Assembly: GCF_009689585.1 (NCBI RefSeq)
Contig: NZ_AP018694.1
Coordinates: 620,001-684,000 of the forward strand
DNA: 64,000 bases
Direction: 5' to 3'
From: Aquipluma nitroreducens
Lineage (GTDB): Bacteria > Bacteroidota > Bacteroidia > Bacteroidales > Prolixibacteraceae
The notes below the pieces were generated by a model. The model was not told the origin of the DNA. It was given only the letters and a program-made list of their open reading frames with translations, and did no database searches. The translations under genes and the position numbers were made by a program. Below, piece by piece: positions 18,601-26,688 of the stretch. Within the stretch, counting starts at the first letter, position 1. Each line of letters opens with the position of its first letter.

Positions 18601-19235
18601 CGGTAATCTTTCAGAAAAGCGCGGTCGTTCAGTTTTTCGTACAAATTGTCGTTCAGCGACTTAAAAGTTTCGTTGTAAATCTCGTTTCCGAGGCGCAAAA
18701 TGTCTTTTTTGAGGTTCCAGCCTTTGCCCTCCCTGATTTTGTCGGAGGCAAACGCGTCGAGCCATTCCAACAACTTCGGGTCGTCTTCCACCGATTGAAT
18801 CATGCGGTCGGCGGCTTCTTCCAGAATGCTCTTTTCGTCCAATTCCACATTGTAAGCCGCATTGATACCCAATTCTCGGTTGAAAGCCTTGATGACGCGC
18901 TGAAAAAAGCTATCGATGGTGCTAATTGAAAAGCGCGAATAATCGTGCAAAATACGTTTCAAAACCAGCTTTGACTGCCGCTCTACCTGCATGGGGTGCC
19001 AACCCAATTCTTTGGTCAGCACATCCATATAAACAGAATGTTTGCCTTTCGCCAGATGGTATAATTCGCCGATGATGCGCGATTTCATTTCGGCAGTGGC
19101 TTTGTTGGTAAAGGTTACCGCTAGAATGTGCCGGTAGCTCGACTCGTTGGTGAGCGCCAGTTTCATGTATTCGATGGCCAGCCGGAAGGTTTTCCCGGAA
19201 CCGGCAGAAGCTTTATATACTTTGAGTTGCGACAT
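15672..19235 (-). CDS. AddA/RecB-like UvrD-family helicase-nuclease with low-complexity insert
   Basis: 1187-residue superfamily 1 helicase with a C-terminal nuclease domain, the type that processes DNA double-strand ends for recombination. Helicase motifs in order: Walker A ASAGSGKTFRLA near residue 10, FTNKATAEMKSRI, STIDSFFQRVI, MIDEFQDTSGLQW (Walker B), VGDVKQAIYRWRSGD, VLTIHKSKGLEF and LMYVVFTRAKAGLYIW. The C-terminus has the RecB nuclease pattern VIVVDYKSGE and YQLRTY. Residues about 643-750 are unlike the family: a Glu/Pro/Thr/Asp-rich stretch (for example PETEDG repeated, ATRNPQP) coded by DNA repeats, still in frame. The expected AddB-type partner is not adjacent. Activity despite the insert is unproven. 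Confidence 0.88.
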   Translation of the reverse strand: MSQLKVYKASAGSGKTFRLAIEYMKLALTNESSYRHILAVTFTNKATAEMKSRIIGELYHLAKGKHSVYMDVLTKELGWHPMQVERQSKLVLKRILHDYSRFSISTIDSFFQRVIKAFNRELGINAAYNVELDEKSILEEAADRMIQSVEDDPKLLEWLDAFASDKIREGKGWNLKKDILRLGNEIYNETFKSLNDNLYEKLNDRAFLKDYRGKLSKIIVLYETRIKSIGQEGLNILAMEGLSTDDFKGKGSGPAASFQKMKDFKFEPSNTVLRAATDTSGWVTATVKEPMKSQLLLVAETKLMPKLQEAVRLIETEKRKYITAKLIVNQLYTLGILVDLRKSVKELCREKGIVLISDSGHLLKDVIADSETPFVYEKTGSVYSHFMIDEFQDTSGLQWNNFRPLISNSLSEGNLGMVVGDVKQAIYRWRSGDWRLLAGKLGESFPVFGLQNEVLSSNWRSHGKVIRFNNTIFRLVPELLQQHIEGELAEAEIAGNPVGITIPEVYADSVQEVSNKEVAELGQVRVRFLESKKELADGNEKLILSELVESIKSLQDKGVKAIEMAILVRQKKEARLIADLFLEQKSLPENRNYNFDILSGESLYINNSEVISLIISILTSFLNPDDQVVKAQLNYLYYRKIVPRLKGPIAEGKGQRETEDGSPETEDRKSSFGQGARGMVQTENEDWSQLFEATLPEREAVEGRLQTWDRRPETEDGSQKPEDQNLSDQADGLDPKANPQPATRNPQPDFLDFELQTPKSELTLSDYIASKSFEELVAGKPILEIIYSICEKFDLFSLADELAYLQAFVDQISVFERNHASELTSFLNWWDENGERFTIPISDSIDAINVLTIHKSKGLEFTHVFVPFFDWSVHPHSSPEMAPLLWCQPDVEPFNEMELVPVRFKLDVGKSIFYREYFAEKFNTYIDNLNLMYVVFTRAKAGLYIWASFSGKLTTVGDLLKLAVEKQGSLGSCGLKAEESVLFEASYDPEKLVVEIGEYSVSKEKKKEEPRMKDVRLSAFEFADFRQFLNIRKRGEDFFSSENKKQSGINKGKLIHEILSLIETTGDLQRAVKRIETEGKIGSNEAEKIIIELNELLSDPEVKSWFDGTFSVVNERSILTGSNGVKRPDRIMIGNDRVIVVDYKSGEVESDNYKYQLRTYIRELKNCGFENVSGYIWYTKTNKRVVV
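16980..17305. repeat. In-frame low-complexity repeat block inside the helicase gene
   Basis: Short words recur: GTCTTCGGTCTCC at 17235-17247 and 17256-17268, a third near-copy ending at 17100, tandem GCCCCTTG at 17205-17219, and GGGTTRC-type words at 16994-17027. The block has no stop codon in the helicase frame and is open in other frames. Base usage differs from the flanking helicase sequence. Such word-like arrays are typically intergenic in Bacteroidota. Confidence 0.75.
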
Positions 19236-19249
19236 TTTTCTATTATTTT

Positions 19250-19271
19250 ACCACAGAGAACACAGAGAAAC
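19250..19271. repeat. ACAGAGAAC-type tandem repeat upstream of the helicase gene
   Basis: Two tandem copies of a 9-base word (CACAGAGAA) directly upstream of the helicase start. It belongs to a CACAGAG-rich low-complexity class that occurs in many bacterial genomes. No promoter was recognised here. Confidence 0.45.
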
Positions 19272-19464
19272 ATAAATTATAAAAACCTGATGCCATTGCG
19301 CTTTTGTGGCATTGATGAGTTAAAAGTAAGCATATCTGCGGAACTGAAAGCCGCTTAAGTTTACTAGTTGAACATTTGTTGAAAAGTATTGGTGAAGATG
19401 GGATTTTGGAGTGATGAACATATCGGGAAAGGTGGTAACTTTAGAAACTCAAAATCAAAAAACT

Positions 19465-20148
19465 ATGAAACCAAAACACCTATTACCTACCCTTTTATTA
19501 ACGATTTCCGTAATTCATTTTTCCTATTCCCAGCCAGGAAACTGTAAAGTTCTAAAACCGGAAATAGCTACAAGTTATTCCGGAGAATGCAAAAAAGGCC
19601 TGGCCAATGGCAATGGTACTGCCGTTGGAACCGACAAATACGAAGGGAAGTTTAAAGATGGTTTGCCTCAGGGTAATGGAACTTATCATTATGCAAATGG
19701 CGATGTTTACATAGGCGATTTCAAAGAAGGAATGAGGAGTGGCAACGGTAAATTTACGTTCAAATTTCTGGGTAAGGATTCCACCTATATGGGAATGTGG
19801 AAAGAAGACAAATTGGTTAAAAAAATCGTCCCGGCAGCTTATCTGGTCTCTCAAAAGCAAAATCTGCAGCGGTACACTGTTCAGAAGATAAAAACGGGAA
19901 ACCGAGTTGTGTTTTCCTTTATGCAGAATGGTGGTAATAACCGATCGTTAACCGGTTTATTATTTACCGAAAGCAGTGGAACACTTATCAACTTAGGACA
20001 GGATCAAGGATTTGACAATGTCCAATTCCCATTCAACTGTAAAGTGTCATACAGTACTTTAAATTCATTTCGATCATCGAATACGGATGTCATTTTCGAT
20101 ATTCAGATTAATGAGCCCGGACAATGGGTGATTACGCTTTTTAATTAA
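19465..20148 (+). CDS. Secreted MORN-repeat protein
   Basis: 227 residues from the ATG that gives a good signal peptide (MKPKHLLPTLLLTISVIHFSYSQ); an ATG 54 bases earlier would add a non-signal-like extension. Residues about 38-110 hold three MORN-like repeats: YSGECKKGLANGNGT, YEGKFKDGLPQGNGTYHYAN and YIGDFKEGMRSGNGKFTF. A degenerate fourth, YMGMWKEDKLVKKI, follows. The C-terminal 100 residues are beta-rich and not recognised. MORN repeats mediate lipid or protein contact in many settings, so no function is assigned. The gene stands alone, divergent from the helicase gene. Confidence 0.75.
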   Translation: MKPKHLLPTLLLTISVIHFSYSQPGNCKVLKPEIATSYSGECKKGLANGNGTAVGTDKYEGKFKDGLPQGNGTYHYANGDVYIGDFKEGMRSGNGKFTFKFLGKDSTYMGMWKEDKLVKKIVPAAYLVSQKQNLQRYTVQKIKTGNRVVFSFMQNGGNNRSLTGLLFTESSGTLINLGQDQGFDNVQFPFNCKVSYSTLNSFRSSNTDVIFDIQINEPGQWVITLFN

Positions 20149-20210
20149 GCAAATCCGTCAACTTCAGTAACTGATAAAATCATCAAAAAGATGGATCGTA
20201 AAGAGAGTTG

Positions 20211-20218
20211 AAAGGAGG
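20211..20218 (+). promoter_or_regulatory. Strong Shine-Dalgarno site before the rhodanese gene
   Basis: AAAGGAGG, followed by 5 bases (TTAAA) and the ATG. Most Bacteroidota genes lack such a site, so this one stands out. It fixes the rhodanese start. Confidence 0.75.
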
Positions 20219-20223
20219 TTAAA

Positions 20224-20664
20224 ATGAACACGCCACACCATAAAAAACAAATTTCAAAGTTTGCATTGATTTCTTTGGTATTCCTGACTTTTCTGATTCA
20301 GGTTGCTTCCGGACAATCCGTATATGTGGGGAAAGCAGGGCCTCAGGGCAAAGTATTGAAAAAGTACATTGAGCCATCGGAGTTGAGAAAGCTCACTGAC
20401 AACCCGGTCGATTCGATATGGATTATTGATGTTCGTTCTGAAAAAGCTTTTGCCAGCGGTCATATTCCAACTGCGAAATCCTTTCCGGCAGGAGATGTAA
20501 TGAACCGATTAAATGAAATTTCGAAGAACCAGTATTTGATTATTTATTGCACCGTAGGAGCCAACGCACAAATTGTATCGAAAAAACTAAAAAAAGCAGG
20601 ATATAAACGTTATGTGAATTGGGGTGGCATTTCGCGTTGGGAATGGGACAAGGGAATTGAATAA
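20224..20664 (+). CDS. Exported single-domain rhodanese
   Basis: 146 residues with an N-terminal signal segment (FALISLVFLTFLIQVASGQS), so the protein is predicted to be periplasmic. The rhodanese domain covers about residues 48-146: IWIIDVRSEKAFASGHIPTAKSF, then the active-site loop IIYCTVGANAQ with the catalytic cysteine near residue 109, and GYKRYVNWGGISRWEWDKGIE. It should carry sulfur as a persulfide, for example as a thiosulfate or polysulfide sulfurtransferase; the physiological donor is unknown. It is preceded by an unusually strong ribosome-binding site. It follows the MORN gene by 75 bases and could share its transcript. Confidence 0.85.
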   Translation: MNTPHHKKQISKFALISLVFLTFLIQVASGQSVYVGKAGPQGKVLKKYIEPSELRKLTDNPVDSIWIIDVRSEKAFASGHIPTAKSFPAGDVMNRLNEISKNQYLIIYCTVGANAQIVSKKLKKAGYKRYVNWGGISRWEWDKGIE

Positions 20665-20874
20665 CTAGCTGTCGTTGTGGCCATAACACATAATTATATG
20701 TCGCTACGGATGTATCTCCTAAACTTAAAACCAAAGCAAACCTAAAAATCAGTCGACAAACAAAATCAAGATCGGTCTACTTTTCTAAAATTTGTTGTAA
20801 TTTTCCACTTTCAAAGCAAGAAATAGCTATGAACTTCGTTATGAATTTGAATGTAATCGCACTTTTCCATACCC

Positions 20875-21243
20875 ATGACAAATCTGAAACATATCAATAA
20901 ACCAGAAATAAAGGTTGATGAAGTTTTATTGACCATAGATAACATCAAATGGGAAAATGGCCACGAATTTTCGTACAACGGAAGCAGTTTTTTGCTCTTT
21001 TTGCTAACGTTGGCAGAACACCAACAAAATGAAAGCCGTGAAGAAGCTGAATATTTTGAGTCCACCGGAGGAAAGGACGGCTGGGATATTTATCTGCTTG
21101 AAACGCTTTCCGAAGAAAAAAGGAGAAAAAATTTATTTCATGAGATCATAGAATGCAATCTGCGCGATCAGGATTATTCGAACTCCGAAGCGCACAACAT
21201 TGCCCTCGATGAAGAACAAAAAATCTTTGGCAAAAGAAAATAA
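20875..21243 (+). CDS. Hypothetical protein with HEIIE motif
   Basis: 122-residue acidic soluble protein not recognised as a named family. No signal peptide or membrane segment is visible. The first half (EVLLTIDNIKWENGHEFSYN) may be a small beta unit. The second half contains LFHEIIECNLRDQDYSNSEAHNIALDEE, in which HEIIE has the spacing of a metal-binding HExxE-type motif seen in small metalloprotease-like proteins; catalysis is not established. The coding quality is good (no rare-codon runs, clean start and TAA stop). It stands alone between the rhodanese and oligoendopeptidase genes with about 200 non-coding bases on either side. Confidence 0.6.
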   Translation: MTNLKHINKPEIKVDEVLLTIDNIKWENGHEFSYNGSSFLLFLLTLAEHQQNESREEAEYFESTGGKDGWDIYLLETLSEEKRRKNLFHEIIECNLRDQDYSNSEAHNIALDEEQKIFGKRK

Positions 21244-21448
21244 GTGCTCTTGCAGTAAACTACCCCAAATCCTTAACTAAATAAAGGACTCATCAAAAAA
21301 TATTACCGAACTACTTTCAAAGGAATCTTACAGTGTGAATAGATTGAAATTACCCTTTATGTTTTTCAGAATACATCGAACAGAGGCTTGTAATGCAATA
21401 CTGTAATTGAATACCAATTGCAGTACGAAATAAAAAAAAACTTTTGCT

Positions 21449-23338
21449 ATGAAATTATTTAAACTTAAATCGCACCTGGCTACATTGATTGTTTTGACAT
21501 TGGTTGCCACAACGAATGGTTATGGCCAGAAAAACCGCGAGGAAATACCGGAAAAATACAAATGGAATTTAGCTGACCTGTTTCCCTCAGACGAAGCCTG
21601 GCGAACCGCGTTTAGCGATATAACAACCCAACTGGACCAAGTTGAAAAGTTTAAAGGTACGCTAACCCAATCATCCGGAAATCTGCTTCAGGCACTCGAA
21701 TTCAATACTTCAATTTCCAAAGAAGCTTCGAAATTATACAGTTATGTTAGTATGAATTCAGACCTCGATACCCGAAACATGAAATATACCGGGATGAAAC
21801 AGGAGTTACAGCAATTGTTTTCAAAATTCGGAGCTAAAGCTGCATTTATCGAGCCTGAAATTTTAACCGCCGACTGGGAAAAAATCGATGGGTTTATCAA
21901 ACAAGAACCCAAACTAGAGGTTTACCGCAAAGGGTTGGAAGACATGTTTCGCACTAAAAAACATACCTTAAGCGAGCCTGAAGAGCGCATCATGGCACTT
22001 TCGCGTACGATTTCAGGAGTTCCCGAATCGGTTTTTGGCACTTTTTCTGATGCCGAAATGCCCAGTCCGGAAGTCACTTTGTCGAACGGCGAAAAAGTTA
22101 AACTTACCAGCTCGGAATACAACAAATTAAGGGGATCGGCCAACCGGAATGATCGTGAAATTGCATTTAAAGCTTATTGGGACAATTATGCAAAATTTAA
22201 AGCTACGTTTGGCGAGACACTGAATGGGAAAGTCAATGCCGATCTGTTCCGGTTCAGGGCAAGGCACTACAGTTCTTCACTGGAGGCTTCGCTTTATCCC
22301 AACAATATTCCGGTTGAAGTGTATCAATCGCTCATTACCAATGTCAATAAGAGTCTGCCTGCGTTTCACCGCTATCTGAATATCAAAAAACGGATGATGG
22401 GTGTTGACACCCTGAAATACCTTGATTTATATGCACCGGTAGTGAAAGACGTGGATCTGAAATACAGTTACGAAGATGCCACCAAAATCATTTTGGAAGC
22501 GCTTAAACCGATGGGCGCCGAGTATGTGGCAACTGTAAAAAAAGCGATCGATGAACGTTGGATCGATGTTTATCCTACTCCGGGAAAACGCACCGGAGCA
22601 TATTCAAATGGATCGTCGTACGATGGGCATCCCTATATTTTACTCAATTACAACAACTTCTACAACGATGTCAGTACGGTAGCTCACGAACTTGGACATA
22701 CCATGCACAGCTATTTTTCAAACAAAACCCAACCCTATCCACTCGCCCGATATGAAACTTTTGTTGCAGAAGTTGCTTCTACGTTCAACGAAGTGCTGCT
22801 TTTCAACTACATGATTGGTACTGTAAAAGACGACGATGTGAAACTTTCGCTACTGATGAGTTGGCTCGACAATTTTAAAGGAACGCTGTTTCGCCAGACC
22901 CAATTTGCTGAATTCGAACTCAAAATTCACGAAGTGGCCGAGCAAGGCAAACCACTGACCGGAGATACCTTCAGCAAAATTTACAAAGACATTACCGACA
23001 AATATTATGGCAACGACCAGGGCATTTGCAAGGTAGATGACTACATCAGTATGGAATGGGCTTACATCCCTCATTTCTACCGTACATTTTATGTTTATCA
23101 ATACAGTACATCTTTCACTGCATCTATATCGCTGGCCGAAAAAGTGATGAGTGGCGATCAGAATGCACTGAAAAATTACATGAAATTTCTGTCTGCCGGA
23201 GGTTCTGACTATCCCATCGAAATTTTGAAAAATGCGGGTGTTGACATGACCACTTCTGAACCGTTTGAGAAAACGACAGCTGCTATGAATAAAGTGATGG
23301 ATGAAATTGAAAAGATCCTGGATAAAAAGAAGAAATAA
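21449..23338 (+). CDS. Secreted oligoendopeptidase F-like M3 metallopeptidase
   Basis: 629 residues with a signal peptide (SHLATLIVLTLVATTNGYGQ), which is unusual because classical PepF is cytoplasmic; this one is predicted periplasmic. The N-terminal part (IPEKYKWNLADLFPSDEAW) is the typical PepF start. The zinc site is VAHELGHTMHSYFS near residue 413 (His, Glu, His), with the third ligand expected in ARYETFVAEVASTFNE. The substrate-shaping Tyr/Gly motifs DGHPYILLNYNNFYNDVSTV are present. It should cut short peptides. It is 38 bases upstream of the YCII gene, and the pair ends at a good terminator. Confidence 0.93.
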   Translation: MKLFKLKSHLATLIVLTLVATTNGYGQKNREEIPEKYKWNLADLFPSDEAWRTAFSDITTQLDQVEKFKGTLTQSSGNLLQALEFNTSISKEASKLYSYVSMNSDLDTRNMKYTGMKQELQQLFSKFGAKAAFIEPEILTADWEKIDGFIKQEPKLEVYRKGLEDMFRTKKHTLSEPEERIMALSRTISGVPESVFGTFSDAEMPSPEVTLSNGEKVKLTSSEYNKLRGSANRNDREIAFKAYWDNYAKFKATFGETLNGKVNADLFRFRARHYSSSLEASLYPNNIPVEVYQSLITNVNKSLPAFHRYLNIKKRMMGVDTLKYLDLYAPVVKDVDLKYSYEDATKIILEALKPMGAEYVATVKKAIDERWIDVYPTPGKRTGAYSNGSSYDGHPYILLNYNNFYNDVSTVAHELGHTMHSYFSNKTQPYPLARYETFVAEVASTFNEVLLFNYMIGTVKDDDVKLSLLMSWLDNFKGTLFRQTQFAEFELKIHEVAEQGKPLTGDTFSKIYKDITDKYYGNDQGICKVDDYISMEWAYIPHFYRTFYVYQYSTSFTASISLAEKVMSGDQNALKNYMKFLSAGGSDYPIEILKNAGVDMTTSEPFEKTTAAMNKVMDEIEKILDKKKK

Positions 23339-23376
23339 AGAAATTCATCGAAGTCAAACGCGCTAAATCGATCGTC

Positions 23377-23721
23377 ATGAAAGAATTCATTTTACTGTTC
23401 AGAGCCAATTATAAGGATATTGCAAGAGTTTCAGCGGCAGAAACCCGCGAGCGAAACAACCGTTGGATGGACTGGATTAACGATTTGGTTGACCAAAATC
23501 ACTTGGCCGAAGGAGGAAATCATTTGGCCCCGGAAGGGAAAATTATTCGCAGCAACGGCGAAATTTCGGTAGAATCAATACCTGCGAATAACGAATCCAT
23601 TTTGGGCTACATTCTGATTCTTGCCTCCTCACTCGACGAAGCAGCCGAACTCGCCAAAGACTGCCCTATTTTGGCAGGAAAAGGAACTTCAGTTGAAGTG
23701 AGAGAAATCAGCAACAATTAG
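23377..23721 (+). CDS. YCII-related domain protein
   Basis: 114 residues. It begins MKEFILLFRANYKDIARVSA and includes RWMDWINDLVDQNHLAEGGNHLAPEGKII and ILGYILILASSLDEAAELAKDCPILAGKGTSVEVREI, which is the ferredoxin-like YCII/DGPF fold. Such proteins are small, often dimeric, and mostly of unknown function; some act in catabolic pathways. No catalytic residue can be named with certainty. It is cytoplasmic by lack of a leader and probably co-transcribed with the upstream M3 peptidase, though a functional link is not obvious. Confidence 0.85.
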   Translation: MKEFILLFRANYKDIARVSAAETRERNNRWMDWINDLVDQNHLAEGGNHLAPEGKIIRSNGEISVESIPANNESILGYILILASSLDEAAELAKDCPILAGKGTSVEVREISNN

Positions 23722-23757
23722 AAATCAGCCTTGTAGCTGCAATACAGGATTATTCAG

Positions 23758-23800
23758 GTTAAGGATTTCATTTGTAAAAAGATGAAATCCTTAACTTTTT
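23758..23800 (+). terminator. Rho-independent terminator after the YCII gene
   Basis: A perfect 14-bp stem GTTAAGGATTTCAT with its reverse complement, a 10-base loop and TTTTT directly after. It ends the M3 peptidase-YCII transcript. Confidence 0.9.
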
Positions 23801-24133
23801 AATCGCTTTTAAACAAACTTGATTTCTATTTCCTCCCCTTTCTGATTCAGGGGAGACAAGCCTTTGGGCAACAATTTACAACCTTTTTTTTAAATGACTT
23901 AGTGAGCTCATCCAGAATTTCAATCCTGGAATCAGGCAAACAATCCAAATGAAAAATCATTAAAATCTTGTATATTAAACTTATTGGCCTGAAAAATATC
24001 CTACATTTTCGTACTGTTTTCACGACATTTTTTACCAAAATGTAACGATCACGAATCTTTCCGGGTTCGTTGACCCGATTTGCATACCATCTGGTTCTTT
24101 CGTAGTTTTAGGTTTCAACTTTACAGACAAAAC
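23801..24133. other. Gene-free stretch before the TSUP gene
   Basis: About 330 AT-rich bases. It should contain the promoter of the downstream exporter, but no exact TAnnTTTG element was found. A minus-strand open frame here has no protein-like features. Confidence 0.4.
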
Positions 24134-24997
24134 ATGGGAATCCTATTGCAATCCATTCTTGGTTTGTTAACCAGTTTCTTTAGCTTTTTCTATTTCAAAG
24201 ACGTATACAAGAATCGCAAATCGCTTTCGAGCAAACCTGCCACCGGACTACTTGGAATCGGCTTTATCACCAATTTCCTTGACACATTAGGCATCGGTAG
24301 CTTTGCACAACAAACGGCACTATTTAAACTTTTCAAGTTGGTTGACGATCGGCTTATGCCTGGAACGATGAATGTAGGAAATACCTTACCTACAGTTGTT
24401 CAAGCCTTTATTTTTATGACTTCTGTTCACGTTGACCCGGTTACTCTCGTATCGGTATCAACTGCTGCGCCTGTTGGGGCTGTTCTGGGAGCAGGAATTG
24501 TTTCACGGATGCCACGCCGAAAAATTCAGGAAGGAATGGGCTTTGGTCTTTTAGTTGTTGCAACAATTATACTGGCAGGACTTCTAAATTGGTTACCGGT
24601 AGGTGGTGAAGCCATTGGCTTATCGGGATGGAAACTGGCCTTCATTATCGTGATGAGTTTTATTTTTGGTGCCCTGCAAAGCATTGGTATTGGATTTTAT
24701 GCACCTTGTATGGCAATGACATACGGCTTGGGTATGCATCCATTAACCGCCTTCCCAATCATGATGACTTCAACAGCCATGCTGATGGTAGCCGGAAGTT
24801 CAAGGTTTATTAAAGAAAATGCTTACGACAGAAAAACGGCCATTGCCCTTACAGTTGCAGGAATTGTAGGTGTATTTCTTGCAGCTTACGTAGTTAAATC
24901 GTTGCCGTTGATTACCTTGAAGTGGATTGTTTGCGTTGTTGTTTTCTATACCTCACTAATGATGCTACGATCGGCACATGTTGAAAAATCAAGATAG
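24134..24997 (+). CDS. TauE/SafE (TSUP) family membrane exporter
   Basis: 287-residue inner-membrane protein with about eight transmembrane helices arranged as two TSUP halves. Examples are ATGLLGIGFITNFLDTLGIG in the first half and GALQSIGIGFYAPCMAMTYGLG in the second. The family exports anions such as sulfite, sulfoacetate and related organosulfur acids. The substrate here cannot be read from the sequence and there is no sulfur-pathway gene beside it apart from a rhodanese 3.5 kb away. The start MGILLQSILGLLTSF was chosen over an ATG 54 bases upstream, whose extension is arginine- and aromatic-rich and atypical. Confidence 0.88.
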   Translation: MGILLQSILGLLTSFFSFFYFKDVYKNRKSLSSKPATGLLGIGFITNFLDTLGIGSFAQQTALFKLFKLVDDRLMPGTMNVGNTLPTVVQAFIFMTSVHVDPVTLVSVSTAAPVGAVLGAGIVSRMPRRKIQEGMGFGLLVVATIILAGLLNWLPVGGEAIGLSGWKLAFIIVMSFIFGALQSIGIGFYAPCMAMTYGLGMHPLTAFPIMMTSTAMLMVAGSSRFIKENAYDRKTAIALTVAGIVGVFLAAYVVKSLPLITLKWIVCVVVFYTSLMMLRSAHVEKSR

Positions 24998-25046
24998 CAG
25001 ATTAAATTAAACTTCCTTCTCAGCTTCAAAAGATCACATTACCTTG

Positions 25047-25054
25047 TAACTTTG
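25047..25054 (+). promoter_or_regulatory. Predicted -7 promoter element of the two-component operon
   Basis: TAACTTTG matches TAnnTTTG exactly and lies 22 bases before the kinase ATG. No clear TTTG -33 element is at the expected distance. It argues for the ATG start over an upstream TTG. Confidence 0.5.
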
Positions 25055-25076
25055 TTTGCAACAAAATCGACAGCAT

Positions 25077-26039
25077 ATGATCCTGAAAATATTGTTCGTT
25101 ATAGCCATTATCCTGCAATTTTTTGCGGTTGCAGTTGCCCTCAAACTAACACGGGTAACCAAATACAATTTTTCGTGGATGCTGCTCACCCTGGGTTTTA
25201 TCCTGATGGCCATTATGCGCCTGGTCGAGTTTTTACCTTACATCAGCGACATTAAACCTCAGGATTACCGCGAAATTTTTGTCTGGGGAGGCGTAATCAC
25301 TTCGCTGGCTTTTGCCATTGGGGTTTTTATGATTCAGAAGATTTTCAAGTACATGAAACGAACTGAAGATTCACGGCGGCTGACTGAAAAAATGTTTCTG
25401 AATACCATCATTCAAACCGAAGAAAAAGAGAGGAAACGTTTCGCCAAAGACCTGCACGACGGGCTTGGACCGCTACTTTCGAGCGTAAAAATGTCGGTTT
25501 CGTCGCTGGCACAAATGAAACACGACGAAGCCTCGCGCGAAATTGTTGAGAATACAGAACTGGTCATTAACGAAGCCATCAAAAGTCTGAAAGAAATCTC
25601 CGACAACCTGAGTCCGCATATCCTGAACAACTTCGGCTTGGTGCGGGCGCTCAACAACTTCGCCAACAAAATCAATATCACAAAAATCATCCGGATCAAC
25701 CTAATTACAGAGTTAAAAGATGAACGGTTTGATGCCAGCGTGGAGGTCGTTTTGTATCGCGTAATCTGCGAATTGATAAACAATACAATCAAACATGCAC
25801 ATGCAAAAAAGATTAACATATCTTTGACAATTACTGACAACGATTATATCACCATCATTTACAGCGATGACGGCAAAGGTTTTGATGTGAGCAAAATAAT
25901 TGAACAACAGGGCGGAAGCGGAATGGGTTTTTCAAATATTTATTCGCGTATTAATTCGCTGAAGGGTGAAATAAACATAGAAAGTGAAAACAAAAAAGGA
26001 ACTTTGGTAACCATTAAAGTACTGATGCATGACGAGTAA
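25077..26039 (+). CDS. NarX/DegS-type sensor histidine kinase
   Basis: 320 residues. Three N-terminal transmembrane helices (ILKILFVIAIILQFFAVAVAL, WMLLTLGFILMAIMRLVEFL, VITSLAFAIGVFMI) leave almost no periplasmic sensor, so it may sense the membrane or an internal signal. Next comes the HisKA_3 dimerisation helix with the phospho-histidine in RKRFAKDLHDGLGPLLSSVK (near residue 137). The HATPase domain has VICELINNTIKHAHA (N box), IIYSDDGKGFD (G1) and GSGMGFSNIYSRI (G2). It phosphorylates the response regulator whose start overlaps its stop by 11 bases, so the two are translationally coupled. The genes they control cannot be deduced. Confidence 0.92.
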   Translation: MILKILFVIAIILQFFAVAVALKLTRVTKYNFSWMLLTLGFILMAIMRLVEFLPYISDIKPQDYREIFVWGGVITSLAFAIGVFMIQKIFKYMKRTEDSRRLTEKMFLNTIIQTEEKERKRFAKDLHDGLGPLLSSVKMSVSSLAQMKHDEASREIVENTELVINEAIKSLKEISDNLSPHILNNFGLVRALNNFANKINITKIIRINLITELKDERFDASVEVVLYRVICELINNTIKHAHAKKINISLTITDNDYITIIYSDDGKGFDVSKIIEQQGGSGMGFSNIYSRINSLKGEINIESENKKGTLVTIKVLMHDE

Positions 26040-26685
26040 ACCAACAAAACGAAAAGTAATTATCGTCGACGATCATACCCTTTTTAGAAATGGGTTGCGA
26101 ATCTTATTGAACACACTTGAAGACTATCAGGTAGTTGCGGAGGCCGCCAACGGCAAACAATTTATAGAACTGCTTGAAAAAGACTTGCCAGATTTGGTTT
26201 TGCTCGACATCAACATGCCCGTAATGGATGGAATTGAGGCGGCCACCATTGCACAAAAGTTGTATCCCGACATCAAAATCATCACCTTGTCGATGTATGG
26301 CGAAGAAGATTATTACTACAAAATGGTCAACGCCGGTGTGAAAGGTTTTGTTCTGAAAAACTCAGACATTAAAGAGGTAAAAACCGCGCTTGACGTGGTT
26401 TTCGAAGGTGGATCGTTCTTCTCTTCAGAACTGCTTCAAAACCTGGTTGCCAGCCTGAAATCGTCATCAAGAAGCAAAGAAGTTCATGCTGAACTTTCGG
26501 AGCGCGAAATGGAAATTCTGATCCTGATTTGTCAGGGATTATCCAATCAGGAAATTGGCGATAAACTCTTCATCAGCAAGCGTACGGTCGATAAACACCG
26601 CGCCAACATTCTCGAAAAAAGCGAAAGTAAAAATACCGCACAACTGGTGGTTTATGCCATCAAAAACAAGCTTGTCGAGTTGTAG
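26029..26685 (+). CDS. NarL/FixJ-family response regulator
   Basis: 218 residues. The receiver domain (about 9-125) has the acidic pair IIVDDH, the phospho-acceptor aspartate in DLVLLDINMPVMDG, a conserved switch region (TLSMYGEEDYY) and the lysine in GVKGFVLKNSD. A LuxR-type helix-turn-helix follows: LSEREMEILILICQGLSNQEIGDKLFISKRTVDKHRANIL. It binds DNA after phosphorylation by the kinase encoded just upstream. The pair has no other operon partner; the next gene is on the opposite strand. Regulated genes are unknown. Confidence 0.94.
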   Translation: MTSKPTKRKVIIVDDHTLFRNGLRILLNTLEDYQVVAEAANGKQFIELLEKDLPDLVLLDINMPVMDGIEAATIAQKLYPDIKIITLSMYGEEDYYYKMVNAGVKGFVLKNSDIKEVKTALDVVFEGGSFFSSELLQNLVASLKSSSRSKEVHAELSEREMEILILICQGLSNQEIGDKLFISKRTVDKHRANILEKSESKNTAQLVVYAIKNKLVEL

Positions 26686-26688
26686 TAA

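Noticed and set aside
23847-24038. Minus-strand open frame before the TSUP gene
   Set aside because: Composition is not protein-like and no start context was seen.
25056-25076. TTG start seven codons upstream for the sensor kinase
   Set aside because: It lies within 2 bases of the -7 promoter element, so it would be upstream of or at the transcript start.
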